A stretch of DNA of 64,000 nucleotides from Bacteroidota bacterium (GTDB lineage Bacteria; Bacteroidota; Bacteroidia; Palsa-948). Both the position numbers and the translations under genes were made by a program. Under the pieces are notes generated by a model. The model was not told where the DNA came from. It ran no database searches and worked only from the letters and a program-made list of their open reading frames with translations. The stretch lies in assembly GCA_016213405.1 (NCBI GenBank), contig JACRAM010000056.1:16906-80905 (forward strand). The letters are read 5' to 3'. This document shows positions 1 to 8,404 of the stretch, piece after piece (position 1 is the stretch's first letter; each line of letters opens with the position of its first letter).

Positions 1-52
1 CTGTTGGTTCTCTTAATGTTTCCATAAATTATTATTTTTATTGCAAATGTAA

Positions 53-334
53 GTGCAGGCACTTGCTATAAACATGACTAAAATCAGTATTTATATAATT
101 ATGATACCGCTCATAATCAAACGCAGAAATGAAATATACTTTCGCTTTATGAATAGCACATACATTGCTTTGTTTTTCAGCATTCTTACTTTCGTGGCAA
201 GTGCAGGAATAATTTTATTTATGAGAGCAATTCGCCTCTCAAAAAAAAATGCACTCAAGCAGGGGCTTTACTTTATACTTGTCTCATTTATTTGTGGAAT
301 AATAATGATGAACTGGATAATCAGTACTATATAG
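53..334 (+). CDS. small hypothetical membrane protein
   Basis: I do not recognise this protein. It has two or three hydrophobic segments separated by short basic stretches, so it would be a small inner-membrane protein of up to 93 residues. The start is uncertain: an in-frame ATG at 149 would give a 61-residue form with two clean membrane segments, and the first 32 residues look less like coding sequence. It overlaps the 3' end of the convergent thioredoxin-like gene by 8 bases. No neighbour suggests a function. It could be a spurious reading frame in AT-rich DNA. Confidence 0.35.
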   Translation: MQALAINMTKISIYIIMIPLIIKRRNEIYFRFMNSTYIALFFSILTFVASAGIILFMRAIRLSKKNALKQGLYFILVSFICGIIMMNWIISTI

Positions 335-947
335 AATTATTTTTCCAGGAAAGGATCAGCAATAGAAAATCGTTTTGAATAGACTTTCCTTTATCCTTCG
401 CGTAGCATAGATGAAGGTATTTAACAAACTCATCATGAGTACTATTCGGATTTTCTGATTTGAAATTCTTTGCCATCTCCATAATTTTTTGAGGACGAGA
501 GCCCCATATTCCAATTTCTTTATTTGTCATTTCATCCACACAAATCAAAATTGGAATTGAACGCGATCCATTTGTAAGATGCTTATCCATAATATCCGTG
601 TTTTCATCACGAAGAATAATTTTCAAATCAATATTCGGATTGATCGATGCCATCTTTTCAATGATAGGAATATTTTGTGCCCCATCACCGCACCATGCTT
701 CCACTAATACTGTCCATCTCCATTTTCTATTTACACTTTTTATCAATTTCGCTAAGCTTTCACTGATTTGAATTTGTTTATCAATTCGTTTCATGCGGAA
801 TGCATTTAGTTTTGTTGCTTCAATTCTTTCTATAGTTTGTTCAATGCCGGTCGTGCTTTCAGTTTCAGATAAGCGGATAACTAAATCCTTATATGCTGAG
901 TAGCTAAAACTCGTAATTGAATTTATTATGATTGTTTCTGATTTCAT
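327..947 (-). CDS. thioredoxin-family protein with a single-cysteine WCGDGAQ active site
   Basis: This is a cytoplasmic thioredoxin-fold protein of 206 residues without a signal peptide. The hallmark is VEAWCGDGAQNIPIIEKMA near residues 95-115, where the usual CxxC is replaced by CGDG, and the cis-proline region reads GSRSIPILI. Proteins of this layout (N-terminal helical extension, WCGD-x-AQ-NIP) are common and uncharacterised in Bacteroidota. With only one active-site cysteine it is unlikely to be a classical dithiol reductase; a thiol-transfer or binding role is inference. It is transcribed away from the class II ribonucleotide reductase, with about 500 bp of non-coding DNA between them. 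Confidence 0.8.
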   Translation of the reverse strand: MKSETIIINSITSFSYSAYKDLVIRLSETESTTGIEQTIERIEATKLNAFRMKRIDKQIQISESLAKLIKSVNRKWRWTVLVEAWCGDGAQNIPIIEKMASINPNIDLKIILRDENTDIMDKHLTNGSRSIPILICVDEMTNKEIGIWGSRPQKIMEMAKNFKSENPNSTHDEFVKYLHLCYAKDKGKSIQNDFLLLILSWKNNSI

Positions 948-1445
948 TTTTATAATTTAGAAAACAAATTTGCAGGCAAATCCTTACCTATAATATGACA
1001 TTAATCATTATTAAAAAAACAGATTGAAAGAAATTTAAAAAGCAGTTTCGTTGCCGCTAACCAATCTTTCTTAAAAAATTCGGCATTAAGTCGAACATTA
1101 AGAAATTCGGTTTTGTGTTTCATCAAATTTCTCTCCTTCGGTTTGTTCTATGTAATAGATCCAAAAACATTTTTAGCAAAAAAATATTTTGGTGCCGATT
1201 TTTTTTGTACTTTTTTTTCTGACACGCCATTTTCTAAAGAGGGAATCCGCTATGAAAAATCGATATGAGCAATATCATTGAAATATATGATATATATCAT
1301 ATGAATATATGATAAAAGGAAGTGTGTTAAAAAGTAAGTTTAAAAGTTTAAAATTAAGAACTTGATATGATTTCTATCTGTGCTTAATTTGCGTTCGAAT
1401 TTTCTAAACAACAATTTCAAAAAATAATTTTTTACTTTACGCAAA
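948..1445. other. non-coding divergent intergenic region with FNR-like palindromes
   Basis: I see no plausible gene in these 498 bases. The DNA is very AT-rich. It separates the thioredoxin-like gene (minus) from the ribonucleotide reductase gene (plus), so it should carry two promoters. It holds one perfect TGAT-N4-ATCA palindrome at 1288-1299 and one imperfect copy (TGAC-N4-ATCA) at 996-1007, the latter 49 bases upstream of the thioredoxin-like start codon. Confidence 0.6.
1288..1299. promoter_or_regulatory. FNR/CRP-type palindrome TGAT-ATAT-ATCA
   Basis: The site is a perfect 12-base palindrome, TGATATATATCA, in the core arrangement recognised by FNR-family regulators (TTGAT-N4-ATCAA). 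It lies about 147 bases before the class II ribonucleotide reductase start. It matches four other intergenic sites in this window at the same eight fixed positions. Its binding protein is inferred to be the response-regulator/CRP protein encoded at 28246-29304. Confidence 0.55.
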
Positions 1446-4058
1446 ATGATTACTGAAGAAATGACCAGCAAAAAGACCGACCCCTTCCTTGATGCACGCA
1501 AAACAGCACTGAAGCAAAATGAAACGAAAATTTCTTACAAAGAAATTCTTGAAAAGTGCACAGCGTATTTTCAAGGTGACGAACTTGCCGCATCCACCTG
1601 GATAAACAAGTATGCAATGAAAGATAAGGATGGATATATTCTTGAATATACTCCTGAAGATATGCATCAGCGCATGGCAAAAGAATTTGCGCGAAAGGAA
1701 AATGAATATCTTCAAAAATCAAAATTGAATGGCAGTTTCCCTGAGCTTTCAAAATACGGACAGCAGCGCGAGCATCTTTCTGAAAATAAAATTTTTGAGT
1801 TGTTCAAAGAGTTTAAATACATTGTTCCCCAAGGAAGTGTGATGTCTTCTCTTGGAAATAAAAACATTATTGCTTCTCTTTCCAACTGCATTGTTCTTCC
1901 TGAAATTTTTGATTCCTACGGAGGAATTTTTTACACCGATCAGCAAATGGCTCAGTTGTTTAAAAGAAGATGCGGTGTGGGCATTGATCTTTCCACGCTT
2001 CGCCCGACAGGATCACATGTTTCAAACTCAGCCGGAACAACAACAGGAGCAGTTTCATTTATGGATCGTTTTTCAAACACAACGCGTGAAGTTGCGCAGA
2101 ATGGAAGACGCGGTGCTTTGATGATTACTATTGACGTTGCCCATCCTGATGTAGAGCAGTTTATTACCGTGAAACAGGATTTATCAAAAGTTACGGGAGC
2201 AAATATTTCTGTTCGGATTTCAGATGAGTTTATGAATGCCGTTTCAAACGATACCAATTTCACTTTGCGTTGGCCTATTGATTCGGAGAATCCGGTATTT
2301 TCAAAAGAAGTAAAAGCACGCGAACTTTGGAGTACAATTATCAAATGTGCTCATAACACAGCCGAACCGGGAATTATTTTTTGGGACAGGCAGCATCATT
2401 ATTCCACATCGTCTATCTATCCCGGATTTAAAAATGTTTCAACTAATCCTTGTTCTGAAATCGCCATGCAAGGCGGAGATAGCTGTCGTTTAATCGCACT
2501 CAATCTTTTTAGTTTTATTGAAAAACCATTTTCAAAAAATTCAAAATTTGACTACGAGAAATTTTATAAAACCACCTATGAAGCGCAGCGCCTCATGGAT
2601 GATTTAGTAGACCTTGAACTCGAAGCCATTGAACGAATACTTGCAAAAGTCGAAACCGATTCAGAACCCGATTACATTAAGGAAGTAGAAGTAAACACAT
2701 GGAAACTTCTTTATGATGCTGGAAAAAAAGGCAGAAGAACAGGGCTTGGATTTACCGCTCTTGGCGACACACTTGCAGCACTTGGATATAATTTTGATTC
2801 GGCGGAAGCAATTGTTGAAGTGGAAAAGATTATGAAATCAAAATGTGAAGCGGAGTTTGACAGCAGCATTGATATGGCGCTTGAACGCGGAAAGTTTGAA
2901 GCTTTTGATGAGAAATATGAAAACACTTCTGAATTTATTCAAACACTTAAAAAAGAATTGCCGCACGTTTACAACCGAATGATGACCTTCGGAAGAAGAA
3001 ATATTTCTCTCAGCACTGTAGCCCCCACAGGAACATTGAGCATGCTGACTCAAACTTCTTCGGGCATTGAACCCGTATTTATGCTCACGTATAAGAGAAG
3101 ACGAAAAGTAAACGTACACGACAAGAATTCACGTGTTGATTTTGTTGATCCCTCAGGAGATTCCTGGCAGGAATTTATTGTATACCATCCAAAACTAAAA
3201 ATGTGGATGGACGCAACCGGTGAAACAGATATTACAAAAAGCCCATACAGCGGATCTACTGCTTCTGAAATTGATTGGAAGAAGAGAATAGGACTGCAAG
3301 CTGTCGTACAAAAATATACTACTCATTCAATTTCTTCTACAATTAATCTCTCATCGAATGTTTCAATGGAACAGGTAGGTGAAATTTATCTTGAAGCATG
3401 GAAGAAAGGACTGAAAGGAATTACTGTTTATCGGGATGGTTCCAGAAGCGGTGTGCTTGTAGCAAACGATGAAAAGAAAAAAAATAAAAAATCCGATTCT
3501 ATTATAGAAACCCGTCCGCCCAAACGCCCGAAAGCGCTTGAAGCAGATGTGATTCGTTTTCTCAATCACAATGAAAAATGGATTGCTGTTGTCGGAATTA
3601 TGAACGGAAGGCCTTATGAGGTTTTTACAGGAAAGGTGGAAGATTCTATCTTCATTCCATCCTGGGTGGAAAAAGGGTGGGTGATAAAAAATGTCTGTGA
3701 GGATGGCAAGAAGCGATATGATTTCCAGTTTATGGATAAGGAAGGATATCGTTGCACCATTGAAGGATTATCCCGTGCGTTTAATAAAGAATTCTGGAAT
3801 TACGCAAAACTCATTTCAGGCGTACTCCGCCACGGAATGCCGTTGCCTCATGTAGTCAACCTGATTGAAAATCTTCACTTTATCAGCGATAACATTAATA
3901 CCTGGAAGAGTGGCGTTATCCGGGCGCTGAAAAAATTTATTCCCGATGGAACACAAGCTGCTGACAAAAAATGCTCTGACTGCGGAGATCCTGAAGGATT
4001 AATTTATGAAGAAGGTTGCCTGAAGTGCAAAAGTTGCGGACACAGCAAATGTGGCTGA
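1446..4058 (+). CDS. nrdJ: class II (adenosylcobalamin-dependent) ribonucleoside reductase
   Basis: The enzyme reduces ribonucleotides to deoxyribonucleotides using a cob(II)alamin/thiyl radical, so it needs no oxygen. It has 870 residues, within the family range. Visible motifs: the substrate-site cysteine in SLSNCIVLPEIFD (Cys148), the partner cysteine in NPCSEIA (Cys336), the phosphate-binding loop VAPTGTLSML near 523-532, and a C-terminal zinc-ribbon-like tail with CSDCGD and CLKCKSCG that resembles the redox-active tail of B12-dependent reductases. There is no ATP-cone at the N terminus. A TGAT-N4-ATCA palindrome lies upstream. Its stop codon abuts the stop codon of the convergent flavoprotein gene with no bases between. 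An oxygen-independent reductase fits the anaerobic gene set downstream. Confidence 0.93.
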   Translation: MITEEMTSKKTDPFLDARKTALKQNETKISYKEILEKCTAYFQGDELAASTWINKYAMKDKDGYILEYTPEDMHQRMAKEFARKENEYLQKSKLNGSFPELSKYGQQREHLSENKIFELFKEFKYIVPQGSVMSSLGNKNIIASLSNCIVLPEIFDSYGGIFYTDQQMAQLFKRRCGVGIDLSTLRPTGSHVSNSAGTTTGAVSFMDRFSNTTREVAQNGRRGALMITIDVAHPDVEQFITVKQDLSKVTGANISVRISDEFMNAVSNDTNFTLRWPIDSENPVFSKEVKARELWSTIIKCAHNTAEPGIIFWDRQHHYSTSSIYPGFKNVSTNPCSEIAMQGGDSCRLIALNLFSFIEKPFSKNSKFDYEKFYKTTYEAQRLMDDLVDLELEAIERILAKVETDSEPDYIKEVEVNTWKLLYDAGKKGRRTGLGFTALGDTLAALGYNFDSAEAIVEVEKIMKSKCEAEFDSSIDMALERGKFEAFDEKYENTSEFIQTLKKELPHVYNRMMTFGRRNISLSTVAPTGTLSMLTQTSSGIEPVFMLTYKRRRKVNVHDKNSRVDFVDPSGDSWQEFIVYHPKLKMWMDATGETDITKSPYSGSTASEIDWKKRIGLQAVVQKYTTHSISSTINLSSNVSMEQVGEIYLEAWKKGLKGITVYRDGSRSGVLVANDEKKKNKKSDSIIETRPPKRPKALEADVIRFLNHNEKWIAVVGIMNGRPYEVFTGKVEDSIFIPSWVEKGWVIKNVCEDGKKRYDFQFMDKEGYRCTIEGLSRAFNKEFWNYAKLISGVLRHGMPLPHVVNLIENLHFISDNINTWKSGVIRALKKFIPDGTQAADKKCSDCGDPEGLIYEEGCLKCKSCGHSKCG

Positions 4059-5876
4059 TTAAATTATAACAATCGTTTCCGGAAGAACAAGTTCAAGAAT
4101 TCTTGATTCTAATTCTGATAGATCATTCATGAAACTTTCTAACTGCATTTCGGCATTGTGCTTTAATGTCGGAATAAGATTTTTATAATATTCTATCCCT
4201 TCAACCAGATTGCTTTTAAAACTGTCTAAATATTTTTTTTGCTTTTGTGAAAGTTCGTTCATGTTTTTATCTATTTCATTTTTCAGATAATCGGCATACA
4301 TTACCAGTTCATTCACAAACATATTCGGTCTCGGCAACGAGTTAAGTATATTGATCCTTCCGTAAATATGACTCGCCATTTCACTTAAAGTAAAAACGCC
4401 AGAAAAATAAGCAAGATTGGGTCCCGGGCAAATAGTCACAGCGTTTAATTCATGAGCAGGAGTTAAATGATTTTTCACCAATACGGATGCTCCAAGCCCT
4501 TCACATAGGCAATCTTTTTCTACTACCTTTTCAATCTCTTTTTTCAATACTTCCGCAGACAGATTTTTTGCCTGTAAAGATTTTATTTTCAGGTTTTGAT
4601 ATTCGCGGGAGGATGAACAAATTGGTTCTGTTGTAAATTCTGTATTAAATGCCAGATACTTTTTATAACACGGACTTCCGGGCCTTCCTCTCTCAATCCG
4701 ATCATGGCGCTGTTTTTCAGAAGAACTTTTTCTGAAATTATTAAATGGGATGCATAACGGTGATGCATGGCTCAAATAATAATCTTCCTTTTTCGCGGTG
4801 GAAAGCTGCTTCAAAGTATCCTCATCAATATTTACGGCTTCGGGTACAAGTAAAAAGGGGCTTCCCCATCCGGTTCCATCCATCTCATAATGTTCTAAAA
4901 GAAATCTATCTTCTTCTGCAGTGCCAATTCCACCCTGCACTGTTATCTTCATAAAAGGTTTTTCGGTAAAAACCGGTTTGCCTTTCTGCCGAAGTACTTC
5001 ATTGCACATTTTATAAAGTTCATCCGTAAGTTCATTTTTCTTTTCTTTAAACTCCTCAAGAATAGGACCCAGCAAAAATCCTTCGGTAGGAAAAGCATGG
5101 CCGCCACAATTAAGTCCGCTTTCAATCCTGTATTCTGAAATCCATAATCCTTTCTTTGCCAAAAATTTTCCTTGTATCATAGCAGAGCGGAAATCGCTTA
5201 CTTTCAAAACAATTTTCTTTTTGATATTTCCATTAATATCAGGAGAAAAATCTTCAAAAGTTTCACAGTAAGAATATAATCTTGGGTTCATTCCAGCCGA
5301 AAAAACAACCGATGAGGACAAATCGCTTAGAGCAAATCCGCGAAGGGCAGACATTGCATCAGCAAATTCTGCGGGCAAAGGCGCACCATCTTCATCATGA
5401 TTCATGCGATCGCACTTCGTCATAATATTTACATCTATGGAACCTGCTTTAATTTTATTTCGAAGATTTTTCTGAAGAATGGTTTTTTCTGCTCCATCCT
5501 CCAACGATTTCATCCATAAATATCTTTTTCTCAATAATGAATTTTTGGGGAGCATTTCAAAATATTTTACAATATCCAACCCCTTATTGAACGGCTGAAG
5601 TTTTATTTCTTCTACTTGATTATTTACAATCCGGTTAACTAAATTCAAGTATTCTTTAATGCGTCTTGCTCTGTAATCATCTTCATCTACAGTAATGGGA
5701 GTATATTTTTCTCCGGCTCCAACACTGTGAAATTCTCTCATGCGTTCAATAAGATGGTCTTCAATGATTGAAATGACGGAAGAAATCCCGAAGCGGGCAA
5801 CTTTCACAGGCGTGTCAATTGTATATCCCAAACCCATTACGGGAATGTGAAATGTATGGTATTCAGTATTGTGCAT
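4059..5876 (-). CDS. TIM-barrel flavoprotein-like protein (nitronate monooxygenase/IMPDH-like), function unknown
   Basis: This 605-residue protein has no signal peptide. The most telling stretch, near residues 320-360, is TVQGGIGTAEEDRFLLEHY followed by DGTGWGSPFLLVPEA. It resembles the phosphate/FMN-binding end of 2-nitropropane dioxygenase-like and IMP dehydrogenase-like barrels. A second distinctive motif is GGHAFPTEGFLLGPILEEF near residue 260. The N terminus (HIPVMGLGYTIDTPVKVARFG) also fits a barrel that opens on strand 1. The last 100 residues are helical and charged. The gene is divergent from the U32 operon, sharing a 130-base promoter region with an FNR-like palindrome. The substrate is unknown, and the fold assignment rests only on these motifs. 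Confidence 0.5.
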   Translation of the reverse strand: MHNTEYHTFHIPVMGLGYTIDTPVKVARFGISSVISIIEDHLIERMREFHSVGAGEKYTPITVDEDDYRARRIKEYLNLVNRIVNNQVEEIKLQPFNKGLDIVKYFEMLPKNSLLRKRYLWMKSLEDGAEKTILQKNLRNKIKAGSIDVNIMTKCDRMNHDEDGAPLPAEFADAMSALRGFALSDLSSSVVFSAGMNPRLYSYCETFEDFSPDINGNIKKKIVLKVSDFRSAMIQGKFLAKKGLWISEYRIESGLNCGGHAFPTEGFLLGPILEEFKEKKNELTDELYKMCNEVLRQKGKPVFTEKPFMKITVQGGIGTAEEDRFLLEHYEMDGTGWGSPFLLVPEAVNIDEDTLKQLSTAKKEDYYLSHASPLCIPFNNFRKSSSEKQRHDRIERGRPGSPCYKKYLAFNTEFTTEPICSSSREYQNLKIKSLQAKNLSAEVLKKEIEKVVEKDCLCEGLGASVLVKNHLTPAHELNAVTICPGPNLAYFSGVFTLSEMASHIYGRINILNSLPRPNMFVNELVMYADYLKNEIDKNMNELSQKQKKYLDSFKSNLVEGIEYYKNLIPTLKHNAEMQLESFMNDLSELESRILELVLPETIVII

Positions 5877-5947
5877 GCAATATAACTGGAGGATGAGAGT
5901 CCTCCGTGTTGGTGTGCAAAGGACATACTATATACGCTCATGAAATA

Positions 5948-5959
5948 TGATATTCATCA
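5948..5959. promoter_or_regulatory. FNR/CRP-type palindrome TGAT-ATTC-ATCA
   Basis: The site TGATATTCATCA lies in the 130-base region between two divergent genes, 48 bases before the U32 start codon and 72 bases before the flavoprotein start codon. It shares the eight fixed bases with four other intergenic sites in the window, so it may control both genes. Confidence 0.55.
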
Positions 5960-6006
5960 TAGTTCAGGCAACTCAATAAGGGGAAATTTGAAAACTTTCA
6001 TTTAAA

Positions 6007-7248
6007 ATGAAATCACAGACTAAAATTGAGTTGCTTGCTCCCTGCGGCTCATGGGAATCGTTGATGGCTGCCATACAAGGAGGTTGTGATGCAGTTTATT
6101 TCGGAATCGAGCAACTAAACATGCGTGCGCGGTCGAGCATAAATTTTTCAATCAATGATTTGAAAAAAATTTCCTCCATTGCGAAAGAAAACAAAATCAA
6201 AACTTACATCACACTGAACACAATTCTTTATGATCACGATCTTTCATTGATGCGCTCGATAGTAGATGAAGCAAAGAAAAATAAAATTGATGCTATTATC
6301 GCCTCTGATCATTCGGTGATGAGTTATGCGAAGAAGGTTGGAATACCTATTCATATTTCCACGCAATCCAATATCACCAATAAAGAAACAGTTGAATTCT
6401 ATTCACAGTTTGCCGATGTGATGGTGCTTGCCCGTGAATTAACTCTTGAGCAAGTCGGAAAAATTTCTGCTGAAATAAAGCGAAAAAAAATAAAGGGTCC
6501 ATCAGGGGAATTGATACGACTGGAAATATTTTGCCATGGTGCTCTCTGTATGGCGGTTTCAGGAAAATGCTATTTGAGTTTGCATTCAAATTTTGCTTCC
6601 GCCAATCGTGGTGCCTGCATTCAGAACTGCCGCAGAAGTTACATTGTTACTGACAAAGAGGACGGAACAGAATTAGAGATCGATAACGAATACATTATGT
6701 CTGCAAAAGATCTTTGCACCATAGATTTTCTTGATAAAGTTATTGAGGCCGGGGTTTTGGTCTTAAAAATTGAAGGAAGAGGAAGAAGCGAAGATTATGT
6801 TTTCACAACTACAAAATGTTACCGCGAAGCAATTGATTCAATTGCAGAAAAAAATTACACAAAAGAAAAAATTGAAAAATGGAAAGAGCAGCTGACAACA
6901 GTTTTCAATCGCGGATTCTGGGACGGGTATTATCTCGGTAAAAAGACGGGAGAATGGAATGACGAGTACGGTTCAAAGGCAACGAAGAAAAAAATTTATG
7001 TTGGGAAAGGAATAAAATATTTCGACAACATCGGCATAGGAGAATTTAAGATAGAATCTCAATCGCTGGAAGTTGGAGATGAAATCTTAATCAGCGGTCC
7101 TACTACAGGAATTATTCAGGACAAGGTAAATGAATTGAGAGTAAATGACAGAAAAAAAGAAAAAGTAAAAAAAGGCGAAACTATTTCCATGCCGGTAAAA
7201 ATGAAAATCCGTTCGTCAGACAAGTTGTATAAAATAGTAGATGCCTGA
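6007..7248 (+). CDS. peptidase U32 family protein (TrhP/YegQ-like)
   Basis: The N terminus ELLAPCGSWESLMAAIQGG and the signature EIFCHGALCMAVSGKCYLS (about residues 176-194) identify the U32 family. Four cysteines in the signature region and in NRGACIQNCRRSY match the pattern that binds an iron-sulfur cluster in studied U32 proteins. Family members are now known to act in tRNA uridine hydroxylation (TrhP) or oxygen-independent quinone hydroxylation (UbiU/UbiV) rather than as collagenases. Bacteroidota use menaquinone, so tRNA modification is the better guess. At 413 residues it includes the C-terminal beta domain. Its stop codon overlaps the start of the ferredoxin gene (TGATG), which implies translational coupling and suggests the ferredoxin is its electron partner. 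Confidence 0.85.
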   Translation: MKSQTKIELLAPCGSWESLMAAIQGGCDAVYFGIEQLNMRARSSINFSINDLKKISSIAKENKIKTYITLNTILYDHDLSLMRSIVDEAKKNKIDAIIASDHSVMSYAKKVGIPIHISTQSNITNKETVEFYSQFADVMVLARELTLEQVGKISAEIKRKKIKGPSGELIRLEIFCHGALCMAVSGKCYLSLHSNFASANRGACIQNCRRSYIVTDKEDGTELEIDNEYIMSAKDLCTIDFLDKVIEAGVLVLKIEGRGRSEDYVFTTTKCYREAIDSIAEKNYTKEKIEKWKEQLTTVFNRGFWDGYYLGKKTGEWNDEYGSKATKKKIYVGKGIKYFDNIGIGEFKIESQSLEVGDEILISGPTTGIIQDKVNELRVNDRKKEKVKKGETISMPVKMKIRSSDKLYKIVDA

Positions 7249-7475
7249 TGGTGAAAATATTTCACTACCGCGCCAAATGTATTGGTTGCAATGCCTGTGT
7301 GGAAACGAATAAAAACAGATGGAGAATGTCACGTAAAGATGGAAAGAGTATGTTGTTAGGAGCAATAAGCAAAAAAGGAGTTTTCAGAACAGAAGTTGAA
7401 GACGATGAATACAAATCAATAATGAAAGCAGTGAAAAATTGTCCTGTAAAAATTATTAAAATAGAAAAAACTTAA
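7248..7475 (+). CDS. single-cluster ferredoxin
   Basis: The 75-residue protein has one ferredoxin cluster motif: CIGCNAC near residues 11-17 and NCPV near residue 64, giving C-x2-C-x2-C...CP. This is enough for one [4Fe-4S] cluster, not two. It sits in an operon between the U32 gene (overlapping start) and a molybdenum-hydroxylase FAD subunit 11 bases downstream. It could serve the U32 enzyme, the molybdenum enzyme, or the benzoyl-CoA reductase system 5 kb downstream. Studied class I benzoyl-CoA reductases use two-cluster ferredoxins, so the last option is weaker. Confidence 0.85.
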   Translation: MVKIFHYRAKCIGCNACVETNKNRWRMSRKDGKSMLLGAISKKGVFRTEVEDDEYKSIMKAVKNCPVKIIKIEKT

Positions 7476-7486
7476 TTTTATTTTTT

Positions 7487-8368
7487 ATGTACATCCCGGA
7501 TTACAATTATTACAAACCCAAATCGCTGACCGAAGCACTCAAACTTCTGAAGAAAAGCAATAATGGAGCTACGCTGGCCGGAGGAACCGACCTGCTGGTT
7601 GAAATTAAAAAGGGACTCAGGTATCCCGCGGATATTATTTCCCTTTCAGGTGTAAAGGGATTGTCCTTTGTAAAAAAAGAGGGGACAAATCTTTGCATCG
7701 GTGCAACCACTACGCACAATGAAATAATTGCCAATCCGCTCGTCAGAAAATATTACCCGGCATTGGCAAATGCTTTATCTCAGATCGGATCCGAGCAGGT
7801 GCGCAACACCGCGACCATCGGGGGAAATCTTTGCACGGGGGCATCCTGCTGTGATTCCGCACCTATTTTAATCGCGCTGAACGCAAAGGTGAAAATTGCA
7901 AGTGCCGGAAAGACAAAAACTGTTTCCCTGAAGGACTTTTTTATCTTCAATAAAAAAACTATTCTCAAAAAAGGAGAAGTGATGACCAAAATAATTCTTC
8001 CTCTTCCAAAGCCGGGATTGGGCGCGCATTTTGAAAAATTCGGATTAAGGGAATCCGGCAATATTTCTGTGGCTTCGGTGGCTGTAATGGTGATCGCGAA
8101 AAAAAATATTTGTGTTGACGCTTGCATTGTCATTGGCGCGGTTGCCCCTACCCCCAAGATTAGTTTCAAAGCAACTGAAATGCTGAAAGGGAAAACGCTT
8201 TCCGAACTCTCTGAGAATTCATCTTCAATTAAACAGGCAGGCGTAGCAGCCGTTGAGGATTCCGTTCCGATTGGCGACATACGCGGAGGAGCAAATTACA
8301 GGAGAACTATTTTATCCGTTCTTACTTCACGGGCTATTGCAAAAGCAATTGCATCGGTAAAAAAATAA
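7487..8368 (+). CDS. FAD-binding subunit of a xanthine dehydrogenase-family molybdenum hydroxylase
   Basis: The 293-residue protein has the FAD-binding motifs of the medium subunit: ATLAGGTDLLVEIKKG near residue 25 and NTATIGGNLCTGASCCDSAP near residue 108, then the CO-dehydrogenase flavoprotein C-terminal domain. It pairs with the fused 2Fe-2S/Mo protein that follows after 36 bases. The closest context candidate is 4-hydroxybenzoyl-CoA reductase. However, the roughly 40-residue insertion carrying an extra [4Fe-4S] cluster in the 4-hydroxybenzoyl-CoA reductase beta subunit is absent after IGGNLC. That argues for an ordinary hydroxylase or dehydrogenase with unknown substrate. Confidence 0.85.
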   Translation: MYIPDYNYYKPKSLTEALKLLKKSNNGATLAGGTDLLVEIKKGLRYPADIISLSGVKGLSFVKKEGTNLCIGATTTHNEIIANPLVRKYYPALANALSQIGSEQVRNTATIGGNLCTGASCCDSAPILIALNAKVKIASAGKTKTVSLKDFFIFNKKTILKKGEVMTKIILPLPKPGLGAHFEKFGLRESGNISVASVAVMVIAKKNICVDACIVIGAVAPTPKISFKATEMLKGKTLSELSENSSSIKQAGVAAVEDSVPIGDIRGGANYRRTILSVLTSRAIAKAIASVKK

Positions 8369-8404
8369 ATTCAACAGAAAGATACGCAACTATAAAAAGA
8401 AATT

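Noticed and set aside
1..25. Possible start of a minus-strand gene (ATG at 23-25 reading METLREPT) leaving the window
   Set aside because: Only eight codons are visible, with no homology or clear ribosome binding site; support is too thin.
996..1007. TGACATTAATCA as a sixth FNR-like site; likewise TGATGCATGTCA at 12468-12479
   Set aside because: Each breaks one fixed base of the palindrome, so I kept them only as weak notes.
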